A program made the position numbers and the translations under genes. 64,000 nt of DNA, taken from the NCBI GenBank assembly GCA_039030075.1, contig JBCCEW010000006.1, positions 62,001 through 126,000 on the forward strand. Reading direction: 5' to 3'. Position 1 is the stretch's first letter, and each line of letters begins with the position of its first letter. The notes beneath the pieces are model-generated. The model made no database searches. It saw nothing but the letters and a program-made list of their open reading frames with translations, and was not told where the DNA came from. Shown here piece after piece: positions 53,309 through 61,693 of this stretch. Source of the stretch: Myxococcota bacterium. Its GTDB lineage: Bacteria > Myxococcota_A > UBA9160 > SMWR01.

Positions 53309-53713
53309 GTGCCGAACCGGACTCTACTGAGCGAGCAGGAGGAGGAGACGGAGATCAATCTGTCTCCGATGATCGACTGCATCTTCATCCTGCTGATCTT
53401 CTTCATCGTGACCACCGTCTTCGTCGAAGAGCCCGGCGTCGAGATCGCAAAACCCGACGCCACCGTCGACGCGGATCTCGAGAAGAACAGCATCATCATC
53501 GCCATCACGACCGACAACAAGGTCGTCTACGGCGGTAAGGAGCTGGGCGTCGCCGGCGTGGGCGCGCGCGTCCGCCAGCTGCTCAGTCGGGACGAGCTCC
53601 CGGTGATCATTCAGGCCGATTCTCGCGCCGACCACGGCGTCTTCTCGGACGTCTGGAGCGAGGTGAAGAACGCGGGCGCGAAGAAGATCAGCCTCTCGAC
53701 GCGCAACGACTGA
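53309..53713 (+). CDS. exbD: ExbD (second copy)
   Basis: The 134-residue product has the same membrane helix (NLSPMIDCIFILLIFFIVTT) but a clearly different periplasmic domain (VEIAKPDATVDADLEKNSII). The start is GTG at 53309, two bases after the first exbD stop. Divergent heads beside near-identical helices suggest duplication followed by specialisation. Confidence 0.9.
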   Translation: MPNRTLLSEQEEETEINLSPMIDCIFILLIFFIVTTVFVEEPGVEIAKPDATVDADLEKNSIIIAITTDNKVVYGGKELGVAGVGARVRQLLSRDELPVIIQADSRADHGVFSDVWSEVKNAGAKKISLSTRND

Positions 53714-53735
53714 CCCGACGAACGGGCGTACAGCC

Positions 53736-54404
53736 ATGCCGACCCCCACGACCTACCGCATCCCCGACGCGAAGCACGAACAGAAGTGGAGCACCCTTCT
53801 CGGGGCGGCCTTCGCGTTCGTGCTGTTCGTGCTGATGGCGTTGGCACAGATGCTGGGAGACGTGGAGCCGCCGAAGCAGACGCTCGACGAGACGCTGGTG
53901 GCGTTCGCACCCCCAGAGATCGAGGAAGTCGAAGAGGAGCCGCCGCCGCCTCCCGAGGAGGAGGAGCCGCCGCCCGAGCTCGAGGCCGAGCCGCCCCAGC
54001 TCTCGCTCGACCAGCTCGACATCGCGCTCAACCCGGGCACGGGTGGCTCGCTGGCGGGTGACTTCGCCATGCCGACGATCGGATCGTCCGCGAGCGATCT
54101 CGGCACCGAGGACTTCGTCGACTTCTCCGATCTCGACCAGACGCCTCGGCCGATGGCGGGGGCGAGCCTGAACTTCCCGCGGCGCCTGAAGAAGAAGGCC
54201 GTCAGCGGGAAGGTCGTGCTGTTCATTCAGCTCGATTCGGACGGCCGCGTCCTCGACGCGAAGGTCGATTCCTCGACGCTGCCGAAGTTCGACGCCGTCG
54301 TGCTGTCCCAGGTGAAGAAGTGGAAGTTCACGCCGCCCACGAAGAACGGCCAACCGGTGAAGGCCCAGGCACGCCTCCCCATCCCGATCAACATCCGAGG
54401 CTGA
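53736..54404 (+). CDS. tonB: TonB
   Basis: The 222-residue product has one N-terminal membrane helix (LLGAAFAFVLFVLMALAQML), a Pro/Glu-rich spacer (about 55-85) and a C-terminal TonB domain with GKVVLFIQLDSDGRVLDAKV and VKKWKFTPPTKNGQP. It transmits energy to outer-membrane TonB-dependent transporters. No such receptor is encoded in the window. It sits between exbD and the TPR gene. Confidence 0.92.
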   Translation: MPTPTTYRIPDAKHEQKWSTLLGAAFAFVLFVLMALAQMLGDVEPPKQTLDETLVAFAPPEIEEVEEEPPPPPEEEEPPPELEAEPPQLSLDQLDIALNPGTGGSLAGDFAMPTIGSSASDLGTEDFVDFSDLDQTPRPMAGASLNFPRRLKKKAVSGKVVLFIQLDSDGRVLDAKVDSSTLPKFDAVVLSQVKKWKFTPPTKNGQPVKAQARLPIPINIRG

Positions 54405-54406
54405 TC

Positions 54407-55786
54407 ATGATTCGATCGACTGCCACCACCCTCGCGCTGTCGCTCAGCGTCTTGCTCTGGCTCGGGGCTGCGGCCTCCGCTGAGGAGATCACGCCGCCCT
54501 GGGACGAGCAGAGCGTCCTCAGCGACCCCGAATGGCGGAAGCGCTTCCTCGGGAGCTACGGCTTTCTCTCCGGAGCGGAGCCGAGTGTCTCGGGCACCGA
54601 GCTCGAGCTGCTGCGCGAGGTGATCGACCTGATGCAGGCGAACCCGCGCGCCGCCGAGGCGCGCCTGGTGGGCGTCTCGGGCGGCACCAGCAGCGCAGCC
54701 CTCGATTTCGTGCTGGCCAATCTCCAGTTCCAGAACGGGAACACCGAGAAGGCCGCGAAGACCTACGAGCTGGCCCTGTCGAAGTTCCCCGACTTCCGGC
54801 GGGCCCACAAGAACCTCGGACTCGTGCGCGTGCAGGGCGGTGACTTCGCCGGCGCCGCAGAGCACCTGGCTCGCGCGGTCGAACTCGGCGATCGAGACGG
54901 CAAGAACTTCGGCCTGCTCGGCTACTGCCATCTGAATCTCGAGAACTACGTGGCTGCGGAGGAGGCCTACCGCAGCGCGATCCTGCAGGAGCCCGAGACC
55001 CAGGACTGGCAGCTGGGGCTCGCCCGCGCCCTCCTGTCCATGGAGAAGTACGAGGAGGCGGCGGCCCACTTCAGCTCCCTGATCGAGAAGAACCCCCAGG
55101 ACGCGACGCTCTGGCTGCTCCAGGCGAACGCCTACGTCGGCCTCGAGAAGCCGGAAGAGGCCGCGGTGAATCTCGAGGCGGTCCGGCTGCTCGGGAAGGC
55201 GCAGACGAGCAGTCTGGTGCTGCTCGGCGACATCTACATGAACGCCGGCATGCCCGAGTTCGCGAAGAGCGCCTACCTCGAAGTGGTGCGGACCGACCAG
55301 TCGGGGACCCAGTTCCACGCCGCCTACCGCGCAGCGGATCTGCTGATCCGCACGGGATCCCACCGCGATGCCGAGGAGGTCCTGGCCTCGATCGACAAGC
55401 GCTACGAGAGCCTCTCGAAGGACGACGAGTTGAAGGTGCTCACGCTGAAGGCGAAGGTGGCGCGCGCGCTGGGACGGAAGAAGGAAGCCGCGAACTTGCT
55501 GGAGTCGATCGTCGGTCGCGACGGCACGCGTGGCGAGGCACTCCTCGAACTCGCGCGCTATCGCAAGGGCCAGGGCGAGGTCGACCGCGCCCTGCTGCTG
55601 CTGGAGCGCGCGCAGAACCTCGATGGCTTCGAGTACGCCGCGCTGCTGGAGCGCGCGCAGCTGCTCGTCACGCGCAGCGACTACACGAACGCCGCTCAGC
55701 TGCTGCGCGAGGCGCTGCAGATTCGCGACGAGCCTCGGGTGCAGCGGTTCCTGGCGCGCGTCGAGGAAGCCGCACGCGGCACCTGA
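54407..55786 (+). CDS. secreted TPR-repeat protein of the TonB cluster
   Basis: The 459-residue product has a signal peptide (LALSLSVLLWLGAAASAEE) and about eight TPR-like repeats (such as DFVLANLQFQNGNTEKAAKT, KNFGLLGYCHLNLENYVAAE, TLWLLQANAYVGLEKPEEAA). It starts three bases after tonB. Periplasmic TPR proteins at this position are typical of long-ExbB TonB clusters and may scaffold the complex. Confidence 0.88.
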   Translation: MIRSTATTLALSLSVLLWLGAAASAEEITPPWDEQSVLSDPEWRKRFLGSYGFLSGAEPSVSGTELELLREVIDLMQANPRAAEARLVGVSGGTSSAALDFVLANLQFQNGNTEKAAKTYELALSKFPDFRRAHKNLGLVRVQGGDFAGAAEHLARAVELGDRDGKNFGLLGYCHLNLENYVAAEEAYRSAILQEPETQDWQLGLARALLSMEKYEEAAAHFSSLIEKNPQDATLWLLQANAYVGLEKPEEAAVNLEAVRLLGKAQTSSLVLLGDIYMNAGMPEFAKSAYLEVVRTDQSGTQFHAAYRAADLLIRTGSHRDAEEVLASIDKRYESLSKDDELKVLTLKAKVARALGRKKEAANLLESIVGRDGTRGEALLELARYRKGQGEVDRALLLLERAQNLDGFEYAALLERAQLLVTRSDYTNAAQLLREALQIRDEPRVQRFLARVEEAARGT

Positions 55787-55836
55787 GCGCCGCGGGAGGG
55801 CTGGCGAAGCGGCGAGAGGCTGGCAAGCTTCGCCGC

Positions 55837-56652
55837 GTGAGGGGGCGCAGCGATTCTCGGAGCCGGCGCGGACTCGCGGGGCTCGCCGGGGGCTGCGCGC
55901 TGTGGGTCGCGATCGCTGCCACCGCCGAAGACGCCGTGTACCGCGCCGCTGATCCGGACCACCCCGAGATCACCGCCGCCTCGCTGGCGGAGGCCGAGCG
56001 CTTCTGGCCTCACGAAGTGCGCACGCTCGAGCCCTGGACGCCGACGGGTGCGGGGGATGCGCTCGCGCCGGGCCCCGCTCGGCTGGTGCGTGTCGAGGGC
56101 GATCACGCTCGTCTGGACCTCGGCGAGGCGGGGGTCCACGACGTTCCCATCGCCGTCACCGACGTCGTGGCCCGCGCGAACCTGGTGCGGGTGGGAGCCC
56201 TGGAGAAGGTGGCGCCCAACGCCTTCGTCGTCCTGGGGAGCCACCTGCTGGACGCGACCGGCAAGGACGCCGGTGCGCACGCGCTCGACCCTGGGGAGTA
56301 CGACACGTTCCTGTGTCTCTTTGCCGAGGTCGTCTCGCCCGAGTTTCGGGCCGTCGCCGAGAGCCTCTCGGATCTGACCGAACGCGAGGACCTCCAGATC
56401 GTCCTGGTTCCGCAAGACGACCGCCGCGATGCCCGCGTCTGGCGTCGCCTGCGCGAGGTCGGCTTGGCCGTCCCGTTCGTGCTGCGCACGGAGGCCGCCG
56501 CGCGGACCCGCACGTTGCTCGACCCGGGGACGCCGATGCCCCAGGTCCTGCTGCTGAGCGCCGAGGGTCGCGTTCTCTACCAGAGCGTATGGCGACCGGA
56601 GCCGCCGCCCGCGCCCGCCGAGGCGGACGGGGCGCAGGACGCGCTTCGCTAG
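55837..56652 (+). CDS. secreted protein of unknown function at the end of the TonB operon
   Basis: The 271-residue product begins at a GTG with a signal-like segment (GLAGLAGGCALWVAIAATA). The mature part has mixed alpha/beta pattern; a late segment (VPQDDRRDARVWRRLREVGL ... VLLLSAEGRVLYQSVW) weakly recalls thioredoxin-like folds but has no CxxC. It lies 50 bp after the TPR gene and is followed by the bidirectional hairpin that ends the lipoprotein operon. Confidence 0.65.
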   Translation: MRGRSDSRSRRGLAGLAGGCALWVAIAATAEDAVYRAADPDHPEITAASLAEAERFWPHEVRTLEPWTPTGAGDALAPGPARLVRVEGDHARLDLGEAGVHDVPIAVTDVVARANLVRVGALEKVAPNAFVVLGSHLLDATGKDAGAHALDPGEYDTFLCLFAEVVSPEFRAVAESLSDLTEREDLQIVLVPQDDRRDARVWRRLREVGLAVPFVLRTEAAARTRTLLDPGTPMPQVLLLSAEGRVLYQSVWRPEPPPAPAEADGAQDALR

Positions 56653-56654
56653 CA

Positions 56655-56693
56655 CGAAAAAGAAAGGGGGCTCGCGCAGCGCGCGAACCCCCT
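56655..56693 (-). terminator. rho-independent terminator of the small-lipoprotein operon
   Basis: Bases 56665-56693 form a 12-bp GC-rich stem with one mismatch and an AGC loop. Read on the minus strand it is followed by TTCTTTTTC. It lies 22 bp after the second lipoprotein stop. On the plus strand it may weakly terminate the TonB operon. Confidence 0.75.
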
Positions 56694-56715
56694 CTCGGAC
56701 CGAAATCGGTCGCCG

Positions 56716-57117
56716 CTAGCGGCGCTTGATTCCGTGCCCCTCGACGTAACGGCAGTGGTTGCCGTAGATGATCGAGAGGTAGGGCGAGCCTCCGATGATG
56801 CTCGCCGCCGGATTCGGCAGGAAGAACGCGTTCTCGAGACCCTCGTAGGTGATCTCGTTGAGCAGGTGCTCCGCACCGGCACCCTGCAGCGCCTGCTGCT
56901 GGGCATCCATGTACGACGGCATGTTGAATTGCATGCCGAGGATCACTTGCTCGCAATCCTTCCCGGACGCGATCTTCGTGAACATCACGTCCGAGGGCTT
57001 GAGTTCAATGACGTTCGCCGTACCCGGGTGCTGCGTGCCACCCCGGTTCGCGCAGGCCGGAAGCATGAGGCCCGCCACGAGGACGAGGCCGATGACGCTG
57101 ATGAATTTCTTGGTCAT
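56716..57117 (-). CDS. small lipoprotein B
   Basis: The 133-residue product has a lipoprotein signal (VIGLVLVAGLMLPAC) and shares a core with the gene upstream: SYMDAQQQAL, AEHLLNEITYEGLENAFF and HCRYVEG, plus a DCE near the middle. A second cysteine pair (KDCEQV and NHCRYV) may form a disulfide. AAAGGA precedes the ATG. I do not recognise the family. It is the second gene of a two-gene operon ended by the terminator. Confidence 0.75.
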   Translation of the reverse strand: MTKKFISVIGLVLVAGLMLPACANRGGTQHPGTANVIELKPSDVMFTKIASGKDCEQVILGMQFNMPSYMDAQQQALQGAGAEHLLNEITYEGLENAFFLPNPAASIIGGSPYLSIIYGNHCRYVEGHGIKRR

Positions 57118-57143
57118 GTCGGTTCCTTTCCTCCAGGCGATGC

Positions 57144-57491
57144 CTAGAACTTGGCTCCCGTACCTTCCACCCAACGGCAGTGGTCGGCGATCACGAAATA
57201 GTCGTTCTCGACGCCTTCATACAGGCGCTTGTTGATCAGGTGGGTTCCACCCGAGGCGCTCAGCGCCTGCTGCTCGGCCACCGCATAGGACGGCGCCTCG
57301 AACTGGATGAGCTTCATGATCTGCATCTTGCAGTCCTTGCCCTCACCCACACCGGTCATCTTGTAGTCGCGCTTGCTCATCTTCAGCACGACACCGTCGG
57401 CGCCACCGGCCACGGGCAACTTTGCCGCGCAACCGACGCTCACCATCGCTGCGGCGGAGACGCCCGCCACGAGCCATCTGCTCAGTCTCAT
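57144..57491 (-). CDS. small lipoprotein A
   Basis: The 115-residue product has a lipoprotein signal (AAAMVSVGCAAK) and the shared core DCKMQI, SYAVAEQQAL, GTHLINKRLYEGVENDYF and HCRWVEG. It is a paralogue of the gene 26 bp downstream, from an old tandem duplication. Its start sits behind a GGGGGG Shine-Dalgarno that can pair with CCCCCC further up the leader. Confidence 0.75.
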   Translation of the reverse strand: MRLSRWLVAGVSAAAMVSVGCAAKLPVAGGADGVVLKMSKRDYKMTGVGEGKDCKMQIMKLIQFEAPSYAVAEQQALSASGGTHLINKRLYEGVENDYFVIADHCRWVEGTGAKF

Positions 57492-57640
57492 GATTTCCCC
57501 CCAAAAGACTCGTCACCTCGCACATTGCGAGGTGGGGGGCCCATGCGTTCCGGTTCGCACTCGAACCGGTACGGCACCTCTCGGACCCCACGGAAGGGTC
57601 CTCAGCCTCTCGGGCCGCGTCAAGGTGCAAAAAGCCAACA
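57492..57640 (-). promoter_or_regulatory. structured 5' leader of the small-lipoprotein operon
   Basis: Three perfect inverted repeats lie within 90 bp: GGACCC/GGGTCC (57583-57601), CCGGTTCG/CGAACCGG (57550-57569) and CACCTCGCA/TGCGAGGTG with a 3-nt loop (57514-57534). On the minus strand a CCCCCC (57539-57534) can also pair with the GGGGGG Shine-Dalgarno (57502-57497) five bases before the ATG, enclosing the third hairpin. Together with the pstS upstream region this fills the gene-free gap 57492-57800. Confidence 0.5.
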
Positions 57641-57711
57641 GTTCTGATGATTTCGAGGTCGTATTTGCGAACGGGGCCGGAATCGGATCCCCCCAGGGGA
57701 AATGACGGCGT

Positions 57712-57729
57712 CTTCACAGGACCGTCACA
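57712..57729 (+). promoter_or_regulatory. Pho box upstream of pstS
   Basis: CTTCACA-GGAC-CGTCACA has two 7-mers on an 11-bp period, like the E. coli PhoB site, and lies 71 bp before the pstS start. Near-identical boxes precede the regulator-ppk1 pair and the TonB cluster. Confidence 0.65.
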
Positions 57730-57800
57730 CGATCGTACGGGTGCGGACAACTCCGGTGCCTAGGTTCTGGGCGGCTCTTCAACGGATGGGAGGAATCGAA

Positions 57801-58847
57801 TTGAAGTCCGCACTCCGCCTCGGGTTCGTCGCGCTCGGAACCCTGCTGCTCGCCGCTTCCGCCTCGGCGCGGGACCAGATTCGCATCGTCGGGTCTTCCA
57901 CGGTCTACCCCTTCGCGACGGCCGCGGCCGAGGAGTTCGGCCGCAGCAGCGAGTTCAAGACCCCCATCATCGAGAGCACCGGCACCGGCGGCGGGATGAA
58001 GCTGTTCTGTGCTGGCGTCGGCGTCGAGCACCCTGACGTGACCAACGCATCACGCCGGATCAAGCAGTCGGAGGTCGATCTCTGCGCGAAGAACGGCGTC
58101 GAGTCGATCACCGAGATCAAGATCGGATACGACGGGATCGTGCTGGCCAGCTCGAAGAAGACGGCGCGGCAGACGCTGACCCTCCGCCAGATCTTCCTCG
58201 CGCTCGCGAAGGAAGTTCCGGCGCCGAACGGCGAGCTGATTCCGAACCCGAACAAGACCTGGAAGGACGTAGACCCGAGCCTTCCCGACATCAAGATCGA
58301 AGTGCTCGGACCGCCGCCGACCTCGGGTACCCGAGACGCCTTCAACGAGCTCGCTCTCGAAGGAGGCTGCAAGACCTTCCCCGATCTCAAGGCGCTCAAG
58401 GGCAAAGACAAGTCGAAGTACAAGCAGGTGTGCCGATCGGTGCGCGAGGACGGGGCCTACGTCGAGGCCGGTGAGAACGACAATCTGATCGTCCAGAAAC
58501 TCGTGGCCAACCCCAACGCCCTCGGCATCTTCGGCTTCAGCTTCCTCGACCAGAACGCGGACCGGATCCAGGGCAGCCTCGTCGGGGATGTCGAGCCGAC
58601 CTTCGAGAACATCGCTGATGGGAAATACCCCGTGTCGCGTTCCCTTTACATCTACGTGAAGAACGCCCACGCCGATTCGATCCCCGGGATTCGCGACTTC
58701 ATTGCCGAGTTCACGAGCGAGAAAGCGCTCGGCGATCTCGGGTACCTCGCCGATCGCGGCTTGATTCCCGCCCCGAAGGCAGAGCGGATGAAGTACCGTG
58801 CCGATGCGGAGAGCCTGACCTCACTCAAGCTCGCCGCCGGTCACTGA
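57801..58847 (+). CDS. pstS: phosphate ABC transporter substrate-binding protein PstS
   Basis: The 348-residue product has a signal peptide (LGFVALGTLLLAASASA) and PstS phosphate-binding segments: IRIVGSSTVYPFATAAAEEF, STGTGGGMKLFCAG, NASRRIKQSEVD and PTSGTRDAFNEL. It binds phosphate in the periplasm. The TTG at 57801 is chosen because GGAGG lies seven bases upstream; an in-frame ATG at 57786 overlaps that ribosome site. It heads pstSCAB-phoU behind a Pho box. Confidence 0.93.
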   Translation: MKSALRLGFVALGTLLLAASASARDQIRIVGSSTVYPFATAAAEEFGRSSEFKTPIIESTGTGGGMKLFCAGVGVEHPDVTNASRRIKQSEVDLCAKNGVESITEIKIGYDGIVLASSKKTARQTLTLRQIFLALAKEVPAPNGELIPNPNKTWKDVDPSLPDIKIEVLGPPPTSGTRDAFNELALEGGCKTFPDLKALKGKDKSKYKQVCRSVREDGAYVEAGENDNLIVQKLVANPNALGIFGFSFLDQNADRIQGSLVGDVEPTFENIADGKYPVSRSLYIYVKNAHADSIPGIRDFIAEFTSEKALGDLGYLADRGLIPAPKAERMKYRADAESLTSLKLAAGH

Positions 58848-59002
58848 TCCGCCGGCTCTGGTGACCCGCCGGGTGGCTTTGCGGTCGCCGGGTGGGTCGC
58901 AGAGGGCCATGCTCCGAATCGGTTCTCCGGGCCGTCGCCAGGTCGAAGCGATCGCTCCGTTCTCGTACCCCCTCGACTGAGCCGGCCCCAGGAAGACCCC
59001 CC

Positions 59003-60385
59003 ATGCTGCTCGGGCTGCTTCTCGCGATCGTGCTGGCGCTGGCCGGTTCGGCCTACGTGCTGGGGAAGCGAAACGTGCTGGCCCTGGCGGCGGAGGCTGG
59101 ACGACGGCCCCAGTCCCTGGCCGGCTACTACGGCTGGTATGCCGCCCTGTGGTGCGGGATCCCCGGGCTCCTGGCCGCCACCCTGTGGTTGGCCTTGGCG
59201 CCGGGTTGGCTCGAGTCGACCGTGCTCTCCGAGTTGCCCGCGAACGCGATCCCGGAAGAGCCCGCCGCGCTCGACCTCTTCATCAACGACATCGAGAACC
59301 TGGCCAGCGGCAACATCGCCTCCGGGACGGCGGGCCCCGAGGTTCGCGCGGCCGCAGCCCGCTACACCGAGCTGCGCTCTCAGGCCACCTGGGCGGCCGG
59401 GCTACTCACCGCCGTTCTCGGCTTCGGCGGCGCCGCCCTGGGGCTGCGTCGCATCCGTCCCGATCTCGCGGCCCGGGTGTGGGTCGAGCGCGTGCTGCAG
59501 GGTTTCTTGATGCTCTGCTCGACGGTCGCGATCCTCGTGACCGTCGGCATCGTGCTCTCCCTGGTCTTCGAGACGTTGCGCTTCTTCGAGAGCGTGAGCG
59601 TGAGCGAGTTCCTGTTCGGGACCCATTGGAGTCCGCAGACGGCGCTGCGCGCCGATCAAGTCGGGAGCTCCGGGTCCTTCGGCGCGATTCCGGTCTTTGC
59701 CGGCACGCTCCTGATCACCCTGATCGCCATGCTCGTCGCGGTGCCGATCGGACTGATGTCGGCGGTCTACATGACCTTCTATGCGAGCGCGCGGACCCGG
59801 GACATCGTGAAGCCGCTGCTCGAGATCCTCGCCGGCGTTCCGACGGTGGTCTACGGCTTCTTCGCGGCGTTGGTCGTCGCACCGGCGGTCCGCGGGTTCG
59901 GAACCCGGCTGGGCCTCGACGTGGCCTCGGAGAGCGCGCTGGCCGCGGGCCTGGTGATGGGAGTGATGATCATCCCGTTCATCTCGTCCCTTTCCGACGA
60001 TTCGATCACCGCGGTTCCGAAGTCGCTGCGAGACGGTTCTTTCGGGCTCGGCGCGACGCGCTCCGAGACGATCCGGCTCGTGATCCTGCCCGCTGCGCTG
60101 CCGGGCATCGTTGGCGGGGTGCTGCTCGCCGTGTCTCGGGCGATCGGCGAGACGATGATCGTGGTGATGGCCGCAGGCCTCGCCGCGAACCTGACGATCA
60201 ACCCGCTGGAGGCGGTCACTACCGTCACCGTCCAGATCGTCACGCTCCTGACAGGCGACCAGGAGTTCGACAGCGCGAAGACCCTGGCGGCGTTCGCGCT
60301 CGGCCTGACGCTCTTCGTGGTGACCCTCGCACTCAACGTGGTCGCCCTGCGCATCGTGAAGCGATACCGGGAGCAGTATGACTAG
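59003..60385 (+). CDS. pstC: phosphate ABC transporter permease PstC, N-terminally extended
   Basis: The 460-residue product ends in a standard PstC permease (from about 230: GSFGAIPVFAGTLLITLIAM, EILAGVPTVVYGFFAALVVA, SLRDGSFGLGATRSETIRLV, the EAA loop). It carries an extra ~200-residue N-terminus with two more membrane helices and a soluble segment. Such extended PstC forms occur with an extended PstA, as here. Its stop overlaps pstA by 8 bp. Confidence 0.92.
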   Translation: MLLGLLLAIVLALAGSAYVLGKRNVLALAAEAGRRPQSLAGYYGWYAALWCGIPGLLAATLWLALAPGWLESTVLSELPANAIPEEPAALDLFINDIENLASGNIASGTAGPEVRAAAARYTELRSQATWAAGLLTAVLGFGGAALGLRRIRPDLAARVWVERVLQGFLMLCSTVAILVTVGIVLSLVFETLRFFESVSVSEFLFGTHWSPQTALRADQVGSSGSFGAIPVFAGTLLITLIAMLVAVPIGLMSAVYMTFYASARTRDIVKPLLEILAGVPTVVYGFFAALVVAPAVRGFGTRLGLDVASESALAAGLVMGVMIIPFISSLSDDSITAVPKSLRDGSFGLGATRSETIRLVILPAALPGIVGGVLLAVSRAIGETMIVVMAAGLAANLTINPLEAVTTVTVQIVTLLTGDQEFDSAKTLAAFALGLTLFVVTLALNVVALRIVKRYREQYD

Positions 60386-61688
60386 CGAGAGCCCCGGAGC
60401 GCGCTGGTCCTCGCAACGCATGAAGAACCGCATGCGGCGGCGACTTCGCGCGGAGCGGAACTTCCGTGCGGCTGGCTTCACCGCCATCGGCCTCGCCATG
60501 GCCGGCCTCGCCATCCTGCTCGGCAGCATCCTCTCGAACGGCCTGGGCGCCTTTCGGGCGACCGAGGTGCGACTGGATGTCACGTTCGACCCTGCGCACT
60601 TCGAGGGGCTAGAAGGTCTCGAGGGTGACGAACGCGATCGATTCCTGGCGCGCGTCAACTACGCGTTGCTGGTGCGCGACGCGATGCGCGAGCTCTTCCC
60701 CGAGGTCGAGGGCCGCCGCAACCTCCGCAAGCTGATGGGCCTGGTCAGCTCGGGAGCCCGGAGTCAGCTTCGAGAGATCGTCGAAGCGGACCCGGGCGTG
60801 ATCGGGTCGTCGGCGACGCTCTGGGTGCCGGCGGACGACGATGTCGACGTGTATCGCAAGGGCGGCATCTCCCGGGAGGTGGCCGAGGACGATCGCCGCC
60901 TCTCCGACCAGGAACTCGCCTGGATCGACCGCCTCGACGCGGAAGGTCGTGTGCGGAGCGTCTTCGCCACGCGTTTCCTGACTTCCGGGGATTCTCGCGA
61001 ACCCGAGCTCGCGGGGATCTGGGGCGCCGTCGTGGGCTCGTTCCTCACGCTGATGGTCACTCTGTCGATCGTGTTTCCGCTCGGCGTTTCGACGGCGGTG
61101 TACCTCGAGGAGTTCGCTCCGAAGAACCGGGTGACGGACATCATCGAGGTCAACATCAACAACCTGGCCGCGGTGCCCTCGATCGTGTTCGGGCTGCTCG
61201 GTCTGGCGGTGTTCCTCAACGCCCTGCATCTGCCCCGATCCGCGCCCGTGGTGGGCGGCATGACGCTGGCCCTGATGACCCTGCCTACGATCATCATCAC
61301 CGGGCGCGTCGCGATCGAGGCGGTCCCGCCTTCCATTCGCGAGGCCGCCCGCGGCCTCGGTGCGTCGCCGCTGCAGGTGGTGGTCCACCACGTCTTGCCC
61401 CTCGCGCTGCCCGGGATCCTGACCGGGACGATCATCGGCATGGCCCGGGCACTGGGGGAGACCGCGCCCTTGCTGATGATCGGCATGGTCGCGTTCATCG
61501 TGGACATTCCGTCGAGCCTGAACGAGGCGGCGACGGCCCTTCCGGTACAGATCTTCCTCTGGGCCGACAGTCCCGAGCGCGCCTTCGTGGAGAAGACTTC
61601 CGGCGCGATTCTCGTACTCTTGGGCTTCCTGATCGTGATGAACGGCGCGGCCATCTGGCTCCGACGCCGATTCGAGAAGAGCTGGTAG
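60378..61688 (+). CDS. pstA: phosphate ABC transporter permease PstA, with DUF3333 N-terminus
   Basis: The 436-residue product has a first helix ([20 protein letters not shown]), a ~160-residue periplasmic DUF3333 insert (about 65-200) and then the PstA permease domain ([59 protein letters not shown]). It pairs with the extended PstC. It overlaps pstC by 8 bp and is followed by pstB five bases later. Confidence 0.92.
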   Translation: MTSESPGARWSSQRMKNRMRRRLRAERNFRAAGFTAIGLAMAGLAILLGSILSNGLGAFRATEVRLDVTFDPAHFEGLEGLEGDERDRFLARVNYALLVRDAMRELFPEVEGRRNLRKLMGLVSSGARSQLREIVEADPGVIGSSATLWVPADDDVDVYRKGGISREVAEDDRRLSDQELAWIDRLDAEGRVRSVFATRFLTSGDSREPELAGIWGAVVGSFLTLMVTLSIVFPLGVSTAVYLEEFAPKNRVTDIIEVNINNLAAVPSIVFGLLGLAVFLNALHLPRSAPVVGGMTLALMTLPTIIITGRVAIEAVPPSIREAARGLGASPLQVVVHHVLPLALPGILTGTIIGMARALGETAPLLMIGMVAFIVDIPSSLNEAATALPVQIFLWADSPERAFVEKTSGAILVLLGFLIVMNGAAIWLRRRFEKSW

Positions 61689-61693
61689 GCTTC

